This document shows positions 1-5,334 of a DNA stretch of 7,005 nt, in pieces. Every line of letters starts with the position of its first letter. Position 1 is the stretch's first letter. Origin of the DNA: Verrucomicrobia subdivision 6 bacterium (GTDB taxonomy: Bacteria > Verrucomicrobiota > Verrucomicrobiia > Methylacidiphilales > Verrucolacustridaceae); assembly GCA_945866245.1 (NCBI GenBank), contig CAMBGW010000051.1:1-7005 (forward strand), written 5' to 3'. The notes beneath the pieces were generated by a model. It was not told the DNA's origin. It did no database searches and saw nothing but the letters and a program-made list of their open reading frames with translations. Position numbers and translations under genes: made by a program.

Positions 1-177
1 GCGGCTTATGTTAGGCGAAACCTTTTCGACGAGCTGGTGGGGGAACCGAGCAATATATTTTATACGACGAAAGTGGACGCCAAAACGGTTCGATATCAAG
101 CGCTGCCTAAAGATTTCTGGAAGGAGTGTCTCGCGCAGCTGAGACACCAATTAAGCGAGCTACGGAAAAAAAGTTAG
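1..177 (+). CDS. C-terminal fragment of an unrecognised protein
   Basis: The first reading frame is open from the left edge to a TAG at 175-177 and gives 58 residues, beginning AAYVRRNLFDELVGE and ending in a basic tail LSELRKKS. The start and most of the gene lie outside the window. The visible part is soluble-looking and charged. Its last 25 or so residues (KDFWKECLAQLRHQLSELRKKS) could form an amphipathic helix. I see no catalytic motif, membrane segment or repeat, and I do not recognise the family. Its stop codon interlocks with that of the convergent membrane-protein gene on the other strand (shared bases 174-177). Coding status rests on an open frame of plausible composition that ends exactly at the neighbour's end, so it is probable but not certain. 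No function is proposed. Confidence 0.6.
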   Translation, partial: AAYVRRNLFDELVGEPSNIFYTTKVDAKTVRYQALPKDFWKECLAQLRHQLSELRKKS

Positions 178-791
178 CGGGCGAGATTGGCAACCGAGAC
201 GGGGTTGGATGCTTTGCAATGGATGGATTGGCTCAGGAAATAGATACCTAGGATGGCGATGGCGATACCGCTGGCTCGTAAGGCGACAAGGCGGAGAGGA
301 TTTTTTAAAGCCAGGTAGCCTAAGAAAACGCCAGCCAGATGGATGAGAAAGGTTCCCAAGACAAATCCCAGGGCGTAAAGGGCGGGTTGAGCCGAAGCGG
401 GCATTTCTTCGCCGTGTGCATGGCCGTGGAAAAGTGCAAAGAAGCCAACCCCAGCCATGGTGATGAAGAGTGGAAACTTTTTATTGCTGGCGATCAAGAT
501 GCCCAGAAGCAGGACCGATAGAGCAATTGCGATCTCGACAGAAAAAAAGGGGATTCCGACCATGCCAAGAATACCTCCCACCAGCATAAAACTGATGAAG
601 GTAAGTGGGACAGTCCAGATGGCGCGGCCCCCGATTTGTGCGCTGAGGATGCCCACGCTGAGCATAGCAAGGAGATGATCCAGACCGAAGACAGGGTGGC
701 TGAGGCCTGTGGTAAAGCCAAGTGGGCTGGTCCCCGTATGGGCAAAGAGAGGTAAGGGCAGGAGGCAGAGAAGGGTGAAGAGCGATTTCAT
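174..791 (-). CDS. hupE: HupE/UreJ-family membrane protein, probable Ni/Co or other metal permease
   Basis: A 205-residue polytopic inner-membrane protein of the HupE/UreJ family. Members usually sit beside NiFe-hydrogenase or urease genes and are thought to move nickel, or in some cases cobalt. Residues 1-17 form a signal peptide ending in LFA, so the predicted mature chain starts at His18 (HTGTS). The family signature HPVFGLDHLLAM spans 32-43 and a His-rich segment FHGHAHGEE spans 121-129; both are candidate metal ligands. Hydrophobic stretches near 37-53, 58-80, 84-101, 106-122, 135-160 and 168-187 give about six membrane helices, as usual for the family. The length is typical. The start at 789-791 is chosen because the signal peptide begins there; no Shine-Dalgarno is visible. 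No hydrogenase, urease or cobalamin gene is in view, so the metal is unknown. The symbol is a family-level assignment. Confidence 0.87.
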   Translation of the reverse strand: MKSLFTLLCLLPLPLFAHTGTSPLGFTTGLSHPVFGLDHLLAMLSVGILSAQIGGRAIWTVPLTFISFMLVGGILGMVGIPFFSVEIAIALSVLLLGILIASNKKFPLFITMAGVGFFALFHGHAHGEEMPASAQPALYALGFVLGTFLIHLAGVFLGYLALKNPLRLVALRASGIAIAILGIYFLSQSIHCKASNPVSVANLAR

Positions 792-915
792 GCCGCGATG
801 ATAATTAGCTTTGGCTCGATCGTGAAGAGTAAATTCTAGTGGAAGGGGATTGGGGTAAAAGAGATTGGCTTGGATGAGCGTTGACCTGGGTGAGGGATTC
901 AGAAAAGATCATCGG
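792..915. promoter_or_regulatory. Divergent intergenic region expected to hold the hupE and ridA promoters
   Basis: This 124-bp gap separates the leftward membrane-protein gene from the rightward ridA-pyrE cluster, so both transcripts probably start here. On the minus strand TAGAAT and TAATTA resemble -10 boxes, but neither has a good -35 partner at 16-18 bp. On the plus strand I find no convincing -35/-10 pair. I see no riboswitch-like fold or clear operator palindrome. The assignment rests on gene orientation rather than on recognised elements. If ridA starts upstream, at the ATG at 874 or the TTG at 865, the gap is shorter. Confidence 0.4.
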
Positions 916-1302
916 ATGGGACACAAGGGATGGACTTCAAAAGTTGCTGGACCAGCGATTGGGCCTTACCAGCAGGCAACAGAGGCCGGTGGTTTTGTCT
1001 TTTTATCGGGTCAGTTGGCTCTGGATGAGACTGGAAACCTGCTTTCTGGCACGGTGGCGGAGCAGACCCGAAAGGCTTTAGAGAGGGCGCAAAGTCTTCT
1101 GAAGGAGGGTGGGCTCAGTTTGGCTGACGTAGTCAAAGCCACGGTATTTTTGGTGGATCTAAAAACTTTTTCGGAGATGAACGGGGTGTATGCGGAGTTC
1201 TTCCCTCAAAATCCGCCCAGCCGATCCACGATTCAAGTAGCTGGATTACCTAAGGGGGGCGCGGTGGAGATTGAGTTGTTGGCAAAACGGCCTGGGTCAT
1301 GA
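916..1302 (+). CDS. ridA: RidA family 2-iminobutanoate/2-iminopropanoate deaminase
   Basis: A 128-residue RidA (YjgF/YER057c/UK114) protein. The family forms soluble homotrimers that hydrolyse enamine/imine intermediates such as 2-aminoacrylate, released by PLP-dependent Ser/Thr dehydratases, and so protects other PLP enzymes. Visible hallmarks are AIGPYQQA (14-21, where most members have GPYSQA), FLSGQ (29-33), the helix with DVVKATVFL (71-79), and the substrate-carboxylate Arg103 in NPPSRSTIQV, followed by LPKGGAVEIE with Glu120. These match Arg105 and Glu120 of the E. coli enzyme, which is also 128 residues long. I chose the ATG at 916 because it gives the family length. In-frame starts at 874 (ATG) and 865 (TTG) would add 14 or 17 residues outside the fold. 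No start has a good Shine-Dalgarno. The stop overlaps the pyrE start (ATGA, 1299-1302), implying translational coupling. Confidence 0.93.
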   Translation: MGHKGWTSKVAGPAIGPYQQATEAGGFVFLSGQLALDETGNLLSGTVAEQTRKALERAQSLLKEGGLSLADVVKATVFLVDLKTFSEMNGVYAEFFPQNPPSRSTIQVAGLPKGGAVEIELLAKRPGS

Positions 1303-1868
1303 CCTCGGCCCAAGTTCTGGAGGTATTTCGGCGCTGCGGAGCTCTCTTACACGGGCATTTTATTCTGCGATCAGGGCTACACAGCCGGACTTTTTTCCAG
1401 TGTGCGTTGGTGCTACAGGATCCGGTGGCAACGGCGGAGTTGTCTGGGGCGCTCGTGGAGAAGGTTAAGATTGAAAAGTGGGTTTTTCATAGCGTGATCT
1501 CGCCTGCGATGGGGGGGATTTTGGTGGGTCATGAGGTGGCTCGCCATTTTGGGCGTCGCCACATCTTTGCGGAGAAGGATGGGGGAAAGTTGAAGATTCG
1601 GCGTTTTGAGGTGAAGAAAGGAGAGAGGTTTTTAGTGGCGGAGGATGTGATTACTACGGGGAGTGCGGTGAGGGAGGTGATTCAGTTGGTGAAAGAGGCG
1701 GGCGGAGAGGTAGTGGGAGTGGCTTGCTTAGTGGACCGAAGTTGTTCGGCGCCCGAATTGGGAGCACCGATTTGCTCTTTGATGGCGCTGCCTGTGGAGA
1801 CTTTTGATGGGTCGAAGATTCCAAAGGATCTGGTTGGGGTTCCGGCAATCAAGCCCGGCAGTGGATAG
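1299..1868 (+). CDS. pyrE: Orotate phosphoribosyltransferase
   Basis: A cytosolic enzyme of 189 residues that joins orotate to PRPP to make orotidine 5'-monophosphate, the fifth step of de novo UMP synthesis. Sequence support: the N-terminal element GHFILRSGLHSRTFFQ (19-34), typical of OPRTases; SPAMGGILVGHEVAR (68-82), the PP-loop region; FAEKDGGKLKIRR (90-102), the flexible Lys/Arg-rich loop that closes over PRPP; and the PRPP-binding signature FLVAEDVITTGSAV (111-124) with the acidic ED pair. The chain is somewhat shorter than the E. coli enzyme (about 213) but normal for the type with a FAE(K/R)-x-GK-x-x-RR loop. Its ATG lies inside the end of ridA in another frame, and there is no separate ribosome binding site, so translation probably depends on ridA. 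A 47-bp gap without a terminator follows. Confidence 0.92.
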   Translation: MTSAQVLEVFRRCGALLHGHFILRSGLHSRTFFQCALVLQDPVATAELSGALVEKVKIEKWVFHSVISPAMGGILVGHEVARHFGRRHIFAEKDGGKLKIRRFEVKKGERFLVAEDVITTGSAVREVIQLVKEAGGEVVGVACLVDRSCSAPELGAPICSLMALPVETFDGSKIPKDLVGVPAIKPGSG

Positions 1869-1915
1869 GGTGTTTCCGGCTTGGCCTTTGGGAGTATCTG
1901 CGTTCCAATAGAGAC

Positions 1916-2443
1916 ATGGGACGTTATCAAAAAAATGTTCGTTTTGAGTGGAATCTGGCCCAAGTCCCAAGGGATCTTCCTGCCTTGCCGCCGAAGCATG
2001 AGATCAAAATTCAGCTTCAGCCCGATACAGAGCTAACATGGGAGGGAATTCAGCGCTCTTTTCTCAATGAAAAAGCTTGGATGATTGGGCTGGAAGCCCA
2101 TTTGGATCAGTTGCGGAGGCGGATTTTTCCGGAGGGCAAGCCGCTCGAGAAAATGGATTTTTTTGTTCTGCAACATGGATCTCGAGTGGTGGGCTGTAGC
2201 GCGGTGCTGGCCTTGGAGGGTGAGGGTCCGCAACTACTTTCGGGAATCGTCATGGATTATGAGTATCAGCGAAGAGGTTTAGGGGTGACGCTATTGCAAA
2301 GATGTTTGCTCCACTTAGCGGAGAAAGGGCTAGAGAAAGCTTCGGTCATCACTCGAGAGGGTGTTCCGGCAGCGCGATACCTTTATCCGAAGTTCGGGGG
2401 CCGGGCCACCGAACTCGAGCCTGCCTCCGTCCCAGCGACTTAG
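1916..2443 (+). CDS. GNAT-family N-acetyltransferase, substrate unknown
   Basis: A 175-residue protein with a single GNAT fold, expected to transfer an acetyl group from acetyl-CoA to an amine. The core runs from about residue 35. FFVLQHGSRVVGCSAVLAL (82-100) is the antiparallel strand pair. LLSGIVMDYEYQRRGLGVTLLQRCLLHLAEKG (107-138) holds the acetyl-CoA pyrophosphate loop QRRGLG (118-123), matching Q/R-x-x-G-x-G/A. AARYLYPKFGG (152-162) is the usual C-terminal Tyr-containing helix and strand. The first 30 or so residues, with PRDLPALPPKHE, are not part of the core and are probably flexible. The ATG at 1916 is the first in frame, with only a weak purine run before it. The stop is 10 bp before the reductase start, suggesting coupled translation. 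Nothing in the sequence identifies the acceptor; a small metabolite or a protein lysine are both possible. Confidence 0.85.
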   Translation: MGRYQKNVRFEWNLAQVPRDLPALPPKHEIKIQLQPDTELTWEGIQRSFLNEKAWMIGLEAHLDQLRRRIFPEGKPLEKMDFFVLQHGSRVVGCSAVLALEGEGPQLLSGIVMDYEYQRRGLGVTLLQRCLLHLAEKGLEKASVITREGVPAARYLYPKFGGRATELEPASVPAT

Positions 2444-2453
2444 TCCTATTTTC

Positions 2454-3872
2454 ATGAGAGAACTTTATGACCTGGCCGTAATCGGTGCAGGTAGCGCGGG
2501 GTATGCGGCAGCCCGGACAGCAGCTGGTTTGGGTTTGAAGGTGGCTGTTGTGGAAGGGGGAGAGAGAGTGGGGGGTCTTTGTATTTTGCGGGGCTGCATG
2601 CCCACGAAGACGATGCTGGAAAGTGCCCACCGTAACTTTGAAATTGGCAGAGCGAAGGAGTTTGGAATTCGAGTGGGCAAACCTAAGCCGGATTGGGAGG
2701 CGATCCTGAAAAGAAAAGATCGGCTGATTCGGGAATTTGCAGAGTACCGCGAGGGGCAGCTGGAAAAGGGCAGATTTACCTTTTTTAGGGCCCAGGCCAG
2801 CTTTCTGAACGCGGAGCGATTGCAGTTAACGGGGGTTGGGAAGGGTAAGGTGCCTCAGGAAATTCAGGCAAAAACGTTTCTCATCAGCACAGGGTCGAGG
2901 ACGGCGAAGCGGGAAATTCCGGGCCTTGAGGAAGCTGGGTATTGGACGAGTGATGAGTGTCTGCATGCCTCGAAGCAGGTGAAAAGTCTGATTGTTTTAG
3001 GGGGTAGGGCGGTGGCACTGGAGTTTGCCCAGTACTATGCCCATCTGGGGGTCAAGGTGACGGTGATTCAAAGAAGCAGTCAGCTTTTACCGGAATCGGA
3101 CCCGGAGGTTGGACAGGAATTGGAGAAGGTGTTCCGGGAGCATGGAGCGCAAGTATTCTGTGGCACACAAATTCAGCGGGTAGTGAGGAGAGGGAAAAAC
3201 AAGAGGGTTGAATTTATTCAGGCTGGTAAAAGTAGGTATGTTGAGGCGGAGCAGATCTTGCAGGCGTTGGGGCGGGAGCCAAACCTAGGCGGGTTAGCGG
3301 TTGAGAAGGCAGGGGTAAGGTTGGTGCAGGGGAAAGTCCACAGTGAAATGACCCAACAGACGAGTGTGCCCCATATCTTTGCGGCCGGAGATGTGTGCGG
3401 ACCGTATGAGGTGGTGCACCTAGCGATCCAGCAAGGGGAGGTAGCTGCTAAGAATGCGGGTGACTGGATTCGAGGAAGGGAGCTGCAGGCAGTGATGGAT
3501 TATCGGCTAAAATTAGAGGTGATTTTCACTTCTCCGGAGGTGGCTTCGGTAGGATTGTCGGAGAAAGAGTGTAAGGAAAAGGGTTTGGATATCTTGAGTG
3601 GGAGCTATCCGTTTGCTGATCATGGAAAATCGATGGTTATGGGCGCGACGGATGGTTTTGTGAAGTTGATCGCCTTAAGAAAAGGGGGCGAGATTATTGG
3701 AGCTCAGGTGGTGGGGCCGCACGCATCCGATTTGATTCACGAACTGGTCGCGGTGATACGATATCGGGGCACAGCAAAGGAGGTCGCTGAGATGCCTCAC
3801 TATCATCCAACATTGTCGGAGATCTGGACTTATCCTGCTGAGGAGATTGCGGAAAAAATTAGCACTTATTGA
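2454..3872 (+). CDS. FAD-dependent pyridine nucleotide-disulfide oxidoreductase, dihydrolipoamide dehydrogenase/mercuric reductase-like
   Basis: A soluble 472-residue flavoprotein of the class I disulfide reductase family. The FAD site is GAGSAG (11-16) with Glu34. The redox disulfide is Cys43-Cys48 in GGLCILRGCMPTK. The second FAD contact is HIFAAGDV (307-314). The dimerisation domain ends with HYHPTLSE, supplying the acid-base pair His451 and Glu456 as in dihydrolipoamide dehydrogenase. The NAD(P) motif is unusual: LGGRAVALE (182-190) lacks the second and third glycines of GxGxxG, resembling the GSSVVALE form of mercuric reductases, and the next strand ends VIQRSS with no acidic residue. 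It lacks the N-terminal metal-binding domain and C-terminal Cys pair of MerA. The ATG at 2454 is preferred. An in-frame ATG at 2361 would add 31 residues, but they lie inside the GNAT gene and precede the normal FAD strand. The natural disulfide substrate is unknown. Confidence 0.88.
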   Translation: MRELYDLAVIGAGSAGYAAARTAAGLGLKVAVVEGGERVGGLCILRGCMPTKTMLESAHRNFEIGRAKEFGIRVGKPKPDWEAILKRKDRLIREFAEYREGQLEKGRFTFFRAQASFLNAERLQLTGVGKGKVPQEIQAKTFLISTGSRTAKREIPGLEEAGYWTSDECLHASKQVKSLIVLGGRAVALEFAQYYAHLGVKVTVIQRSSQLLPESDPEVGQELEKVFREHGAQVFCGTQIQRVVRRGKNKRVEFIQAGKSRYVEAEQILQALGREPNLGGLAVEKAGVRLVQGKVHSEMTQQTSVPHIFAAGDVCGPYEVVHLAIQQGEVAAKNAGDWIRGRELQAVMDYRLKLEVIFTSPEVASVGLSEKECKEKGLDILSGSYPFADHGKSMVMGATDGFVKLIALRKGGEIIGAQVVGPHASDLIHELVAVIRYRGTAKEVAEMPHYHPTLSEIWTYPAEEIAEKISTY

Positions 3873-3898
3873 CACAGAAAATTGAGTTTTATTGTATT
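3869..3898 (+). promoter_or_regulatory. Candidate sigma-70-type promoter for the porin gene
   Basis: A perfect -35 hexamer TTGACA at 3869-3874 overlaps the TGA stop of the reductase gene. After an 18-bp spacer comes TGTATT (3893-3898), which matches four of six positions of TATAAT. Transcription would start near 3905, about 20 bases before the porin ATG. The surrounding 3873-3900 stretch is AT-rich compared with the flanking genes. The -10 is weak, so this is a candidate only. Read-through from the upstream cluster is also possible because no terminator is visible between the genes. Confidence 0.35.
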
Positions 3899-3926
3899 TG
3901 GAGTTTAGCTCTGGCTCTTTGAAGAG

Positions 3927-5267
3927 ATGAACAGACGCATTTTAACCCTAATATTGTCGGCTTCGGCATCCATCTCTTTTGCGGATAGTGCGCCAGAAGC
4001 TTCTGCGCAAGACACCAAGAAAATGGTTCAGAATAGCTTTGTCGAAACGGCTCAAAAGGGGATCAAACTCAGTGGCTATGTCGACGCCGGATACAGCTAT
4101 AACTTTACGGGGCAGAATAATAACTCGATGGTCTCGACCCGGTATGCGACAGACACAGCACAACGAGGTGACTTCAATTTGTATGCCGTGAAGATCGCAC
4201 TTGAAAAAGTCCTGACTTCGGAAAACAAGGCACAAGCCGGGTTCCGAACGGATGTGATGATCGGTGAAGATGCTTCTTACTTCATTAATCGGACTCCCAA
4301 CGCCGGGTACAATACCAATAACAACTCCAACAGTCTCTTTTTAGAGCAGGCCTACGCTTCAATTCGTGCCCCTGTGGGTAACGGATGGGATTTTAAGGTG
4401 GGTAAGTTTGTGTCGACTATGGGATATGAAGTTATGGAGCGGCCTGCCAACATGAATACCACCTTCGGGATCCTCTTTAATGTGATGCCTTTGTACTACA
4501 CGGGGGTTTTGTCCTCCTACAGGTTTGATGATTACCTCGACGCCAAACTCGGGGTGGTGAACGGATCAAACAGTGACAATAACACCACGCTGAATCCGAA
4601 TGCGGGTGATGGGGTGGCATTGTTGGCCTCCCTGAACGTCACGGCACCTGGAGGCAATGCCAACTGGAGCAACAATTTTCAGTACAGCAGTGGGTACGAT
4701 AACAACACATCTACAGGGTCGACCAATAGCAGCCTAACCTCCTCGAGCCAGCCGGCCCGTGCCAACAATGGGGATATTTCTGCCTACATGCTTTTGTACA
4801 ACTCTTGGGGAAATTGGGCGCCGAAGTTTGCCAACGACAAGCTCCTTCTGGCTTTTAACACCGTTTTCGGAAACCTAAGTGGAGTGGCGGAGGGTGTAGC
4901 CAACGTCAACACCCACTGGTACGGAGCGGGGGCTTACGCCAAGTATCAATTCAACGACTGGTTTAGTCTTTGCAGCCGTGGCGAATATCTGGGGAGCAAT
5001 AACGATGGGGTCATCGGTTACGCTGGGGCGAGCACGACTTTTAACACTCCTGAGGCAAATAATCCGACTCGGCATGTCACGGGTGTGAATTTTTGGGAGT
5101 ACACCCTGACCGCCGGGTTCAATGTCATCGAGAACGTTCTCATCCGGGCAGAGTACCGGCTCGATTGGGGCACGAATCTTTATCAAGTGCCCAATGGTGC
5201 GTCACAGCCTGAAGGACAGAATGGTCCAGCCCATTACGCTGGGGCAGAGGTTGTCTACAGCTTCTAA
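3927..5267 (+). CDS. Outer-membrane beta-barrel porin, BBP2 (OmpL-like) type
   Basis: A 446-residue predicted outer-membrane protein. The signal peptide MNRRILTLILSASASISFA (1-19) has a cleavage site after SFA, or alternatively after ASA at 27. A short linker follows, then the first strand IKLSGYVDAGYSYNF (46-60), an opening common in the putative beta-barrel porin-2 group. Alternating aromatic/hydrophobic strands recur to the end, and the chain finishes AEVVYSF with the terminal Phe expected for recognition by the BAM machinery. LFNVMPLYYTGVLSSYRFDDYLDAKLGVVNG is another family-like stretch. Several Asn/Ser/Thr-rich segments (around residues 63-69, 130-137, 212-225 and 252-276) are probably surface loops. 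The size suits a barrel of 14 or more strands. The ATG at 3927 is chosen for the signal peptide; GAAGAG abuts it too closely to be a good ribosome binding site. The cargo is unknown; general diffusion of small solutes is the default guess. Confidence 0.85.
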   Translation: MNRRILTLILSASASISFADSAPEASAQDTKKMVQNSFVETAQKGIKLSGYVDAGYSYNFTGQNNNSMVSTRYATDTAQRGDFNLYAVKIALEKVLTSENKAQAGFRTDVMIGEDASYFINRTPNAGYNTNNNSNSLFLEQAYASIRAPVGNGWDFKVGKFVSTMGYEVMERPANMNTTFGILFNVMPLYYTGVLSSYRFDDYLDAKLGVVNGSNSDNNTTLNPNAGDGVALLASLNVTAPGGNANWSNNFQYSSGYDNNTSTGSTNSSLTSSSQPARANNGDISAYMLLYNSWGNWAPKFANDKLLLAFNTVFGNLSGVAEGVANVNTHWYGAGAYAKYQFNDWFSLCSRGEYLGSNNDGVIGYAGASTTFNTPEANNPTRHVTGVNFWEYTLTAGFNVIENVLIRAEYRLDWGTNLYQVPNGASQPEGQNGPAHYAGAEVVYSF

Positions 5268-5284
5268 AGAAAGTCCAGTTCTCT

Positions 5285-5323
5285 AAACCCCGGGGGGCCT
5301 CGGCTTCCCGGGGTTTTTGTTTT
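5285..5323 (+). terminator. Strong intrinsic terminator after the porin gene
   Basis: A perfect 10-bp inverted repeat, AAACCCCGGG at 5285-5294 and CCCGGGGTTT at 5307-5316, encloses a 12-base loop. It is followed on the plus strand by an almost unbroken T run (5314-5323, TTTTTGTTTT). It begins 17 bases after the porin stop. Read from the other strand, the same stem would stand about 20 bases past the gcvP stop but is followed by TTTAGAGAAC, so termination of gcvP transcripts here is likely weaker. It separates two converging genes. Confidence 0.93.
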
Positions 5324-5334
5324 CTAAATTTGTT

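Noticed and set aside
792..850. TAGAAT and TAATTA as -10 boxes for hupE
   Set aside because: Neither has a credible -35 hexamer at normal spacing, and TAATTA is very close to the ATG. They are noted in the intergenic entry but not called as promoters.
1851..1887. Possible hairpin AAGCCCGG ... CCGGCTT after pyrE as a terminator
   Set aside because: The stem is imperfect, the loop is long and no T run follows, so it does not look like an intrinsic terminator.
2361..2453. Upstream in-frame ATG giving the reductase a 31-residue N-terminal extension
   Set aside because: The extension lies wholly inside the acetyltransferase gene in another frame, has no targeting or domain character, and the family normally starts a few residues before the FAD-binding strand, as the ATG at 2454 does.
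2454..3872. Mercuric reductase (merA) or the glycine-cleavage L-protein (lpd)
   Set aside because: MerA is unlikely because the C-terminal Cys pair and N-terminal metal-binding domain are absent and no mer gene is nearby. L-protein is not excluded, but the atypical nucleotide motif and separation from gcvP by the porin on the opposite strand give no support.
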